A stretch of 6,164 bases of DNA, taken from the NCBI GenBank assembly GCA_025462985.1, contig JAOAPP010000734.1:1-6164 (forward strand). Reading direction: 5' to 3'. The translations under genes and the position numbers were made by a program. Positions 1 through 6,164 of the stretch are shown here, piece after piece (position 1 is the first letter of the stretch; each line of letters begins with the position of its first letter). The notes under the pieces were generated by a model. That model was not told where the DNA came from. It worked only from the letters and a program-made list of their open reading frames with translations, and did not search any database. The stretch is from Bryobacterales bacterium. Lineage in GTDB: Bacteria; Acidobacteriota; Terriglobia; Bryobacterales; Bryobacteraceae.

Positions 1-2233
1 ATTCCGGAAAGTACAGAAAATCTAAACGTGATGGTAGCTTACAGCCCGGTGCTGGGGTCGAGTTGTGTCCAGCCTCAATCCGAATCCACCGCACCTGCTC
101 GGCGCTTCCCTTCGACTTGCACCGGAGCGGCAGGTCAGCCAAGAACGAGTCGTTTACACCACTGACCTCCAGTTTTGTACCGGCACGATTGGAACTAATC
201 TTCGGGATGCCAGTGCCATAGATCCAGGTCTCGAAGAAAAGGCTCAGGTCTTTATCAGGCTGGCTCGCAGGGATAAAACCGCTGGCGGCTTTTCTAAAAT
301 CCTCGTTGCTGATGGGCTTGCCCGCATAACTTCGAAGAATCTCCGCCTGCAACTTACCGAAACTTGCGTCCCCCATACGAGCACGCAGCATGCGGAGGAT
401 CCAGGTCCCTTTTCCATAGATCACGGCCTGCCAGGCGGGCAGGCCGGCGGTGGTCATGATTCTCGAACCGAAGTCGACTGGCCCATCGGACTCCACCGTC
501 TTCCCCTCGACAACCAATCCCAAGTCTTTGCGGTACTGCTCGAGAACGGATTCAGTAACAGCCTCACCGCCATTCCGCGTGATGAACTCCAGCGCAGAGT
601 CGTTTGCCATCGCCTCCATCAGCCACTCTGAACGGTATCCTTCCGCCGTGACCAGATTCCCCCACCACTGGTGCGCGATTTCATGCGGCAGCAGCATGTC
701 CGAGAAGAAAATTCTGTCCTGTTCTGAACGTTTGCCTGCCGGGCGGTCTGATTCGGGAATGTAAGCCGTCCTTGCCAGATAGATGATGCCTGGAAAGCCC
801 TGACCGAAATCTCCAGGGATGGGAGTGATCGCAAGCGTTCGGTTCGGCAGCGCCAGCCACTCGGTCGTATAGTGTTGCAGGACCTCCGCCGCTCGCCCGG
901 GGATTCCGTTGAGGTTCGCCGTTATGCCCTGGTCGGCGTACGATTGGATGCGATAGCTCGAAGACTCCACCAGGTGCGCCTGGTATTCGCCAAGATTGAA
1001 GCCGGCCAGCTGCTGCGGGGATGTCGTGCGCCGGTGGATCGTTCTCACGCCGCCTTCGACGCTTTCCTCTATCAGGTCGCCCGTTGAAACCATCTGAAAG
1101 CGCGCTGGACAGTGGAAGCGCAGGTCAAAGTTCGTCAGCATCGTCTCTGTATGCGGATACCAGAGATTCCGCTCACTCACGAAATAGGAAGATCCGGCCA
1201 CCTGCGAAATAATCGAGCCCGAATACCGGATCTGAACGCGATGGCTCCGCGACGGATCGAAACCCTGCTTTAGGATAAGCAAAAACTCACCGTCGGAGTT
1301 GAACGGATTCGTGATCGCATCCGATTGCTGGAACGCCTCCACGGGTTCGCCATCCACCGTCGCTGATTCTACCTGCATGCGCCTGGATATGTCGAAAGAA
1401 AGCACACGTCCGGCGCCCATTTGAGGGCTCACTTCGAAACCGGCGATCGCGACAATGCTGAGATCCGGCTGGACGGTCGCTTCGATGGAATACTGGCTGA
1501 TGACGGGATCCGGTCTCCGGTATGGGCCCGCATTCCGAGGCCGATAGCTGGTCCAGAGTTCGAAGTGCGGCGGCTCGTTCGTGCCGTCCACCACCCTGCC
1601 GACCGTCACCGGCTCGCTGGTCTTCGGCTCATACAGCACGTTGAAGCTGCCTAACTCACGCCCATGTACGGCTGCATAGAAGAAACCGTCCGCCGGCTCG
1701 GCGCGATCCAGAATGGCCGACACCATCCGGGTTTTCACTTGTGCACTGGGGTTCCGCAGAATCCGCTCCGCACTCGACCGCAGTTCCGGGTGGAGGTCCG
1801 GAGCCTTTCGGAGTCCGGCTTTACTGACCTGGGTGAGCAACTCATCCGCTGTCCCGTCGGTGAAAAAAAGGATGACGGACAGGAAATGTTCATCCAGGTT
1901 GGGCGTTTTCGCAAACGAAGCTAGGGAGGCCCGTTCGGCGGTTTGCGGTGGAAGCACCAGAATTTCCGCGTCTCCGGCATCCACCCCTGCCGTTGTGAAA
2001 ACAGCGCCAATGCGTTTTCCGTTTACCTCGGAAGCGAAGGAAAGCAAGCCGTCGGAGAAGTAGAAACTGACGTCACCCCGCCGCAAGTGCAAATCACGAA
2101 CGATAAACGTCTGGTCCGGATCCAGAGTGACCCTGCTTAAGGAGTGTGCAACGCTCGCAGCCGAAGGCGGATCTTCAGAAAACCCCAGCGCGGCGAGAAT
2201 TCCGAACAGTGCGACCGCGCGTAACGCATTCAT
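1..2233 (-). CDS. Exported M1-family zinc metallopeptidase, 3' end missing (runs off the window)
   Basis: This frame is open for 744 codons from ATG at 2233 to the left edge with no stop, so the C-terminus lies outside. The zinc site is clear: HEIAHQWWG at residues 517-525 gives H517, E518 and H521, and WLMEAMA supplies the third ligand E540 at the standard HEXXH-X18-E spacing. The IYGKG segment supplies Y606, equivalent to the M1 catalytic tyrosine, and FFETWIYGTGIPKI resembles the usual end of the catalytic domain. Residues 1-19 look like a Sec signal peptide (R5, then a hydrophobic stretch 6-18), so periplasmic or outer-surface action is inferred. Residues about 36-225 form a region I do not recognise, 235-440 fit the beta-rich M1 N-domain, and catalysis starts near 445. 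The GxMEN exopeptidase motif is replaced by GQGFPG (477-482), so aminopeptidase activity is uncertain. No in-frame alternative start lies between the pilin stop and this ATG, and the Shine-Dalgarno match is weak. It starts 27 bp after the pilin gene. The substrate is unknown. Confidence 0.9.
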   Translation of the reverse strand, partial: MNALRAVALFGILAALGFSEDPPSAASVAHSLSRVTLDPDQTFIVRDLHLRRGDVSFYFSDGLLSFASEVNGKRIGAVFTTAGVDAGDAEILVLPPQTAERASLASFAKTPNLDEHFLSVILFFTDGTADELLTQVSKAGLRKAPDLHPELRSSAERILRNPSAQVKTRMVSAILDRAEPADGFFYAAVHGRELGSFNVLYEPKTSEPVTVGRVVDGTNEPPHFELWTSYRPRNAGPYRRPDPVISQYSIEATVQPDLSIVAIAGFEVSPQMGAGRVLSFDISRRMQVESATVDGEPVEAFQQSDAITNPFNSDGEFLLILKQGFDPSRSHRVQIRYSGSIISQVAGSSYFVSERNLWYPHTETMLTNFDLRFHCPARFQMVSTGDLIEESVEGGVRTIHRRTTSPQQLAGFNLGEYQAHLVESSSYRIQSYADQGITANLNGIPGRAAEVLQHYTTEWLALPNRTLAITPIPGDFGQGFPGIIYLARTAYIPESDRPAGKRSEQDRIFFSDMLLPHEIAHQWWGNLVTAEGYRSEWLMEAMANDSALEFITRNGGEAVTESVLEQYRKDLGLVVEGKTVESDGPVDFGSRIMTTAGLPAWQAVIYGKGTWILRMLRARMGDASFGKLQAEILRSYAGKPISNEDFRKAASGFIPASQPDKDLSLFFETWIYGTGIPKISSNRAGTKLEVSGVNDSFLADLPLRCKSKGSAEQVRWIRIEAGHNSTPAPGCKLPSRLDFLYFPE

Positions 2234-2260
2234 AAGACGCCGGCCCGTAGAGCCAGCCGG

Positions 2261-2755
2261 TCACTTGATCTCGGGGCTCTGCGCCGTCGCGGGATCCTGG
2301 CCCCAGTTCTCATGGATGGTTCCGCTCTGATCAGAGTAGAATGTGCGCCGTCCGGTGCTCCCAAAGGTCTTTGGCACCGCCGTAACAGCATACCCGGTGG
2401 GAATAGTGGCAATAGTGAAATTGTAGCCGCTGGCTGTGCCCCCAGCCAGGTTGCCGGGTATCAGACCCGCGTTCGATGGTCCTTCGGCGGCCCCTGATGG
2501 AGCCGGACCAAGCTGCGTGAGGCTGGTCGCATACTGTCCGAACTGCGACTGGTATTGAATTTCCGCCTGGTTGATCGTTCGCACCTCCGCGATCGCCGCC
2601 ATCTCCTGGGAGTGCATACGAGCCTTTCCCATCTGTGGCAATGCGATCGACAAAATAATCAAGATGATCGCGATGACGATCAGCAGCTCAATGAGCGAGA
2701 ATCCGCGCTGACTACTGCGCCTGGCAACTAACTTCCTGTGCATACGACTCCCCAT
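2261..2755 (-). CDS. Type IV pilin-like / pseudopilin protein with prepilin N-terminus
   Basis: A 164-residue protein with a textbook class III (prepilin) signal: a basic leader of 18 residues, then RG|FSLIELLIVIAIILII. Prepilin peptidase would cut between G18 and F19, and E23 is the conserved Glu5 of the mature protein. Residues 19-40 are the hydrophobic helix that anchors subunits in the inner membrane and packs the filament core. Residues 50-75 continue the amphipathic helix, and the rest is a small Gly/Ala/Ser/Thr-rich head ending with RRTFYSDQSGTIHENWG. It may be a minor pilin or a type II secretion pseudopilin; no assembly ATPase, platform or peptidase gene is nearby to decide. The start could instead be the ATG at 2743, which has GGGGAG four bases upstream and gives a 14-residue leader; the 2755 ATG has its purine-rich run 18 bases away. 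It lies 50 bp after kdsA and 27 bp before the M1 peptidase, so co-transcription is likely. Confidence 0.88.
   Translation of the reverse strand: MGSRMHRKLVARRSSQRGFSLIELLIVIAIILIILSIALPQMGKARMHSQEMAAIAEVRTINQAEIQYQSQFGQYATSLTQLGPAPSGAAEGPSNAGLIPGNLAGGTASGYNFTIATIPTGYAVTAVPKTFGSTGRRTFYSDQSGTIHENWGQDPATAQSPEIK
2748..2753 (-). promoter_or_regulatory. Possible Shine-Dalgarno favouring an internal pilin start at 2743
   Basis: On the minus strand GGGGAG stands four bases before ATG at 2743-2741. The upstream ATG at 2755 has only a distant GGAGGGGG (2781-2774), 18 bases away, which is too far for normal initiation. This makes 2743 a serious alternative start. Either choice leaves the prepilin cleavage site intact and only changes leader length from 18 to 14 residues. 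Confidence 0.4.
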
Positions 2756-2805
2756 AATACGACGTGGCGATTACCCCCTCCGTTGTCTCATGGTGATAAA
2801 AGAAG

Positions 2806-3633
2806 CTAGAAATCCCGGCTCTTCACCAGAGAATCCACGGCGCGCAGACGTTTGGCCAGCCCGGCAAGCAGATCCAGCCGTAAGGCGTTGGCGCCGTCCG
2901 AAAGCGCGCGCTCCGGCGCTTCATGCACTTCGATGAAGAGGCCGGCGATGCCGGTAGCGGTGGCCGCGCGGGAGAGCGGTTCGATGAATTCCGGCTGCCC
3001 TCCGGACGAAGTTCCGGAGGCTCCCGGCAACTGGACGCTGTGTGTGGCGTCCAGCACGACCGGGTAGCCGGTCGCGGCCATCGTCTGCAATCCGCGCATG
3101 TCGACAACCAGGTTGTTATAGCCAAATGAAGATCCGCGCTCGGTCAGGATAATGTTCTGGTTGCCGGTACTGGCCACTTTCTCGGCGGCATTGCCGAAAT
3201 CCGCCGGAGAAACGAACTGGCCCTTTTTGATATTCACTGCGCGGCCCGTTTTCCCCGCCTCTACCAGCAGGTCGGTCTGCCGGCAGAGAAAGGCCGGGAT
3301 CTGGAGAATGTCAACGTACTCGGCCGCAATCTCGGCCTGTTCGGGGCCATGAATGTCGGTCAGCACCGGGATTCCCGACTTTCTCACTTCGCCGAGTATC
3401 GCCAGTCCTTCCTGTAACCCGGGTCCCCGATACGAATGGACACTACTACGGTTCGCCTTGTCGAAAGAAGCCTTGAATACGTAAGCGCCCAGCACGGAGC
3501 GGATCGATTCCGCGATGCGCAGCACGTGTTCCCGGCTTTCGATAACGCACGGCCCGACAATGAAGCTGAGCGGCGCGGCGTTCGCAAATTCGACCGCATC
3601 AGGGCCGCTTCCCACCACGACCGACTGGCTCAT
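2806..3633 (-). CDS. kdsA: 3-deoxy-D-manno-octulosonate 8-phosphate synthase (Kdo-8-P synthase), metal-dependent class
   Basis: KdsA condenses phosphoenolpyruvate with D-arabinose 5-phosphate to form Kdo-8-phosphate in the cytoplasm, the committed step toward the lipopolysaccharide inner core. The 275-residue length is normal for the family. Diagnostic segments are VGPCVIES (27-33 core), [12 protein letters not shown] (53-64), TDIH (92-95), [12 protein letters not shown] (112-123), NIKKGQF (134-140), [16 protein letters not shown] (163-178) and [10 protein letters not shown] (195-204). Cys29, His198, Glu235 and Asp246 correspond to the four metal ligands of Aquifex-type enzymes; E. coli-type metal-independent enzymes have Asn in place of this Cys. 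I therefore infer a metal-dependent enzyme. The ATG start shares the sequence ATGA with the pyrG stop and has no good Shine-Dalgarno of its own, which suggests translational coupling to pyrG. The N-terminal 20 or so residues before the barrel are less conserved. Confidence 0.97.
   Translation of the reverse strand: MSQSVVVGSGPDAVEFANAAPLSFIVGPCVIESREHVLRIAESIRSVLGAYVFKASFDKANRSSVHSYRGPGLQEGLAILGEVRKSGIPVLTDIHGPEQAEIAAEYVDILQIPAFLCRQTDLLVEAGKTGRAVNIKKGQFVSPADFGNAAEKVASTGNQNIILTERGSSFGYNNLVVDMRGLQTMAATGYPVVLDATHSVQLPGASGTSSGGQPEFIEPLSRAATATGIAGLFIEVHEAPERALSDGANALRLDLLAGLAKRLRAVDSLVKSRDF
3630..3633 (-). other. ATGA stop/start overlap joining pyrG and kdsA
   Basis: The kdsA ATG (3633-3631) and the pyrG TGA (3632-3630) share bases in ATGA. 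No strong Shine-Dalgarno precedes the kdsA start; the nearest purine-rich stretch is about 15 bases upstream. Ribosomes finishing pyrG probably re-initiate on kdsA, keeping the two products in a linked ratio. The overlap is seen directly; the coupling is inferred. Confidence 0.75.
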
Positions 3634-5288
3634 TCGGCGTGTGAGTACTCTCGGACCACTTCGAGCTCATCCTGCTTACGCGATGCCCGTCGCTCCCCAA
3701 GCCTTTTGAGCGCCGCACCGAGAAACGACGTAAATAAAGGATGTGGCTCCAGAGGTTTGGACTTGAACTCCGGGTGGAACTGGCAGCCCAGGAACCAGGG
3801 ATGATCCGGGATCTCGCAAATCTCGGCGTAAACGCCATCCGGAGTCTGGCCCGTCAGCCGCAGCCCATGCTCCGTCAGGACGCGTTCGTACTCCCGGTTG
3901 AATTCATACCGGTGCCGGTGCCGCTCGCTGATGTTTGACTTGCCGTAAGCCGCCAGCGCCAGGCTGTTCTCCGCTAGTTGGCAAGGATAAGCGCCCAGCC
4001 GCATCGTTCCGCCGAGCTCATCTACGCCCTTCAACTCGCGCAGCTTGTAGATCACGCGGTGTGGTGTTGCAGCGTTGAATTCAGTCGAATCCGCATCAGC
4101 CAGTCCACAAACGTTTCGAGCGTATTCAATCACCATCGTCTGCATGCCAAGACAGATCCCAAAGTACGGAATCTTCTGTTCGCGGGCAGAGCGAATGGCA
4201 TTCAGCATACCCGGGATTCCGCGCTTTCCAAACCCGCCCGGCACCAGGATTCCGTCGAAACGCTCCAGGTAACTGGCGCATACCGGCCACTCCATCTGCT
4301 CCGATTCGATCCACTCGATATTGACTTTGGTCTGGTGCGCGATCCCCGCGTGCAGCAAGGATTCCTTGAGGCTCTTATATGAATCCTCATACTCAACATA
4401 CTTGCCGACCAATCCAATAGTCACTTCCTGAACCGGATGTTTCATCCGGTCAACCATCTCGCTCCAGCGTGAAAGATCGCGGGCCGCAGCCGGCATGTGC
4501 AGCAGCCGCAACGCCGTCTCGTCTATCCCCTGCTCTGCGAAAACCATCGGAATTTCGTACACAGACTGGACGTCCTTCGCCGTGATTACGGCTTTCACAT
4601 CCACGTCACAGAACAGGGCGATCTTCTCCTTCACCTCTTCGGGCAGTTGACGCTCCGAGCGGCAAAGCAGAATGTCGGGCTGAATACCATTGGCGCGCAG
4701 CTCCTTGACGCTGTGCTGAGTCGGCTTGGTCTTCAGCTCCTGCGCAGCCGCGATCCAAGGCACCAGCGTCAGGTGAACGAAAAGCGTATTCTCGCGGCCT
4801 TCTTCATGCCGCATCTGCCGGATCGCTTCTATAAAAGGCAGCGATTCGATATCGCCGACGGTTCCACCAATCTCGACGATGGCGATATCCATCCCGTCGG
4901 CCACCTTCCGGCACGCCGCCTTGATCTCGTTTGTGACATGCGGAATCACCTGCACTGTCTTGCCCAGATAATCCCCGCGCCGTTCCCGAGTGATGATGTT
5001 TTCGTAAATCCGGCCGGACGTCAGGTTATTGCTCTGCGTCAATGGCGCATGCGTAAACCGCTCGTAATGCCCCAGATCCAGGTCGGTTTCCGCTCCGTCG
5101 TCCGTCACGAAAACCTCTCCGTGCTGGAAGGGACTCATTGTTCCCGGGTCGATGTTCAGATATGGATCGAACTTCTGCAGCGTGACGCGCAACCCGCGGC
5201 TTTCCAGCAGGCAACCGATCGATGCCCCTGCAATCCCCTTCCCCAACGACGAAACTACTCCACCTGTAACAAAGATGTACTTAGGCAT
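3630..5288 (-). CDS. pyrG: CTP synthase (glutamine-hydrolysing)
   Basis: PyrG converts UTP to CTP using ATP and ammonia from glutamine, the last step of de novo pyrimidine nucleotide synthesis in the cytoplasm. The 552-residue length fits the family. The N-terminal synthase (amidoligase) domain, about 1-270, carries the P-loop-like [10 protein letters not shown] (9-18), [20 protein letters not shown] (41-60), the Mg-binding D71 and E139, and [11 protein letters not shown] (139-149). The C-terminal class I glutamine amidotransferase domain, about 290-530, carries the oxyanion strand PGGFGKRG (350-357), nucleophile C379 in FGICLGMQ, and H505/E507 in QFHPEF, completing the triad. All key residues are present, so the enzyme should be active. 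It lies between kdsB and kdsA; CTP is the co-substrate of KdsB, so the grouping makes metabolic sense. The start ATG at 5288 has AGGGG four bases upstream. An out-of-frame ATG lies at 5292, four bases upstream of this start and ahead of it in transcription. Confidence 0.98.
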   Translation of the reverse strand: MPKYIFVTGGVVSSLGKGIAGASIGCLLESRGLRVTLQKFDPYLNIDPGTMSPFQHGEVFVTDDGAETDLDLGHYERFTHAPLTQSNNLTSGRIYENIITRERRGDYLGKTVQVIPHVTNEIKAACRKVADGMDIAIVEIGGTVGDIESLPFIEAIRQMRHEEGRENTLFVHLTLVPWIAAAQELKTKPTQHSVKELRANGIQPDILLCRSERQLPEEVKEKIALFCDVDVKAVITAKDVQSVYEIPMVFAEQGIDETALRLLHMPAAARDLSRWSEMVDRMKHPVQEVTIGLVGKYVEYEDSYKSLKESLLHAGIAHQTKVNIEWIESEQMEWPVCASYLERFDGILVPGGFGKRGIPGMLNAIRSAREQKIPYFGICLGMQTMVIEYARNVCGLADADSTEFNAATPHRVIYKLRELKGVDELGGTMRLGAYPCQLAENSLALAAYGKSNISERHRHRYEFNREYERVLTEHGLRLTGQTPDGVYAEICEIPDHPWFLGCQFHPEFKSKPLEPHPLFTSFLGAALKRLGERRASRKQDELEVVREYSHAE

Positions 5289-5322
5289 GCATCCCCTGCG
5301 AAAGCTTTGTTCTTCTCCTCAT
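5281..5322 (-). CDS. Candidate 13-codon mini-ORF bridging kdsB stop and pyrG start
   Basis: On the minus strand an ATG at 5322-5320 overlaps the kdsB TGA as ATGA and opens a 13-residue frame, [13 protein letters not shown], ending at TAA 5283-5281. That stop lies over pyrG codons 2-3, just past the pyrG ATG. The frame fills the whole 30-bp kdsB-pyrG gap. Codons 2-4 are AGG AGA AGA, arginine codons usually uncommon in GC-rich genomes. It could hand ribosomes from kdsB to pyrG by termination and re-initiation, or act as a short leader. It may equally be chance, because the AGGAGAAG run could simply be an mRNA purine tract. There is no independent evidence of translation. Confidence 0.25.
   Translation of the reverse strand: MRRRTKLSQGMHA
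5293..5297 (-). promoter_or_regulatory. Probable Shine-Dalgarno of pyrG
   Basis: AGGGG ends four bases before the ATG at 5288 and supports that start, which also matches the canonical family N-terminus [11 protein letters not shown] second ATG at 5292 directly abuts the motif and is out of frame; it is codon 11 of the bridging mini-ORF. Confidence 0.5.
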
Positions 5323-6098
5323 GAGCCGTAGCCAAAACGGTCTGCCACGGCAGCAAATAATTGATTCACTCGCTCCAGGTCTTCTACGCTGTCCACGCCC
5401 AGAGATTCATAGTCCGTTTCCACCACGCGGATCCGATACCCGTTTTCGAGCGCGCGCAACTGCTCCAGCCGCTCCGTCTGCTCCAGCGGCCCCATCGGCA
5501 GATCCGGATAGCTCAATAAAAACTCGCGCCGGTAGACATACAGTCCAACGTGCCTCGAGTAGAGCGACGTGTCGCTCCGGCCGTCGCGGTCGAAAGGAAT
5601 CGGACATCGCGAAAAATAGATGGCGTTGTCATGCAGATCCGTGACCACTTTCACCACGTTCGAATTCACGATCTCGGAAGGGTCGACAATCTTCTTTTTC
5701 AGCGTCGCCATCGGAATCGAATCGTCGCCGCTGATGGCCAGCACAGCCGCATCAATCGCTTCAGGATCGATCAGCGGCTCATCGCCCTGGACATTTACAT
5801 AGATTTGAGACAAATCTGCCGACGCGATCTCGGCCAGACGATCAGTCCCGGAAACATGGTCCCGTCTCGTCATCTGTACCCGGCCGCCAAACTCGCGCAC
5901 GGCGTCGATGATTCGATGGTCGTCCGTCGCAACTACTACGTCGTCCAGGTAACGCGCCATCTTCGCACGCTCATAGACGTGCTGCACCATGGGCTTTCCG
6001 GCGATAGAGGCAAGGGCTTTTCCAGGAAATCTGGAGGAGGCAAACCGGGCGGGAATTACACCTAGAATCCGCGTCCGCACATCTGAGTGTAGCACCAC
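5319..6098 (-). CDS. kdsB: 3-deoxy-manno-octulosonate cytidylyltransferase (CMP-Kdo synthetase)
   Basis: KdsB activates Kdo with CTP to give CMP-Kdo and pyrophosphate, the donor used by the Kdo transferase on lipid A precursors. The protein is 259 residues from the first possible start, slightly longer than the usual 245-255. Family motifs are IPARFASSRFPGK (15-27, nucleotide-binding loop), GKPMVQHVYERA (34-45), VVVATDD (54-60), SGTDR (83-87), VNVQGDEPLI (101-110, with metal-binding D106), YFSRCPIPF, GLYVYRREFL and ESLGVDSVEDLERV (231-244, with D236 as the second metal-binding Asp). The start is GTG at 6098, because a TAA lies directly upstream in frame. GTG codons at 6095 and 6080 are alternatives, and no in-frame ATG precedes the conserved core. 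Shine-Dalgarno support is weak for all three. It is the first gene of the visible cluster and lies 30 bp from pyrG, whose product supplies its CTP. Confidence 0.96.
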   Translation of the reverse strand: MVLHSDVRTRILGVIPARFASSRFPGKALASIAGKPMVQHVYERAKMARYLDDVVVATDDHRIIDAVREFGGRVQMTRRDHVSGTDRLAEIASADLSQIYVNVQGDEPLIDPEAIDAAVLAISGDDSIPMATLKKKIVDPSEIVNSNVVKVVTDLHDNAIYFSRCPIPFDRDGRSDTSLYSRHVGLYVYRREFLLSYPDLPMGPLEQTERLEQLRALENGYRIRVVETDYESLGVDSVEDLERVNQLFAAVADRFGYGS

Positions 6099-6164
6099 TT
6101 ACTGCCATCTTCCCGAGTTGGCGGCTGCTGCCGCAGAATGAAGAAAGCACATGTGGAAATCGAT
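6099..6164. other. Upstream flank of kdsB; possible start of a divergent gene
   Basis: These 66 bases hold no complete gene. A plus-strand ATG at 6138 opens MKKAHVEID and stays open to the window edge, which could be the first nine codons of a divergent gene; its Shine-Dalgarno is poor and nine codons are too few to identify it. A small inverted repeat, GCGGC at 6121-6125 with GCCGC at 6130-6134 and a four-base loop, lies in the same stretch without a T-run. I do not see clear -35/-10 boxes for kdsB on the minus strand. Confidence 0.3.

Noticed and set aside
65..764. Plus-strand open frames of 188 and 104 codons in the left region
   Set aside because: They are antisense to the M1 peptidase frame, which carries HEXXH-X18-E and runs unbroken through the whole region. 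The plus-strand translations show no recognisable motif.
619..834. Minus-strand 71-codon frame inside the peptidase gene
   Set aside because: It is an out-of-frame shadow of the real minus-strand peptidase frame, whose zinc motif overlaps it.
2241..2260. Inverted repeat CCGGC...GCCGG between the pilin stop and the peptidase start, as a possible terminator
   Set aside because: The stem is only about five pairs with a ten-base loop and there is no following T-run, so it is not convincing as an intrinsic terminator.
2233..2263. Pilin TGA is in the same frame as the peptidase, hinting at a readthrough fusion
   Set aside because: The peptidase has its own ATG and a plausible signal peptide right after the gap. 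One chance in three of sharing a frame needs no special explanation.
4497..5324. 275-codon plus-strand open frame antisense to pyrG
   Set aside because: It lies opposite a fully conserved CTP synthase. Its length is explained by GC-rich codon bias, and its translation has no known motif.
5550..6065. 171-codon plus-strand open frame antisense to kdsB
   Set aside because: It mirrors the conserved kdsB frame and shows no independent domain or initiation signal.
6121..6134. Small GC-rich hairpin upstream of kdsB as a terminator or operator
   Set aside because: Five base pairs with no T-run and no conserved operator features; this size is expected by chance in GC-rich DNA.
1..6164. Search for CRISPR repeats, insertion sequence ends, tRNA genes and integration sites
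   Set aside because: By eye I found no repeated spacer-like units, no transposase motifs, no cloverleaf-type sequence and no long direct or inverted repeats; conserved coding genes fill nearly all the window.

Overview
The window looks like a chromosomal segment of a Gram-negative, GC-rich bacterium, most likely a member of the Acidobacteriota. Three things suggest this: genes for Kdo, the inner-core sugar of lipopolysaccharide; a short type IV pilin-like protein with a C-terminal YSDQSG-type segment that I associate with acidobacterial genomes; and a periplasmic M1-type metallopeptidase with an unusual N-terminal region. The taxonomic call is inference, since no rRNA or other marker is present.

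All supported genes lie on the minus strand and are tightly packed, so the window reads right to left as one probable transcription unit. The order is kdsB (6098-5319), pyrG (5288-3630), kdsA (3633-2806), a prepilin-like gene (2755-2261), then an M1 peptidase gene (2233 to beyond position 1). Gaps are 30 bp between kdsB and pyrG, a 4-bp ATGA overlap between pyrG and kdsA, 50 bp between kdsA and the pilin, and 27 bp between the pilin and the peptidase. I see no convincing terminator between any of them. The roughly 2.2 kb on the left holds one long minus-strand reading frame that runs off the window edge. It is the peptidase gene, not an intergenic region.

The right half is metabolically coherent. 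KdsA makes Kdo-8-phosphate, PyrG makes CTP, and KdsB couples Kdo to CTP to give CMP-Kdo, the donor for lipopolysaccharide inner-core assembly. The CTP-producing enzyme therefore sits between the genes that make and consume its partner sugar. Kdo-8-phosphate phosphatase (kdsC) and arabinose-5-phosphate isomerase (kdsD) are not in the window. The left half encodes two envelope proteins: a class III-signal prepilin and a predicted exported zinc peptidase whose HEXXH...E zinc site is intact but whose usual GxMEN aminopeptidase motif is altered.

I found no mobile element, CRISPR array, tRNA, rRNA or clear prophage signal. The most unusual items are a 13-codon mini-ORF bridging the kdsB stop and the pyrG start, and the peptidase with its non-canonical substrate-binding motif and unrecognised N-terminal region of about 190 residues.
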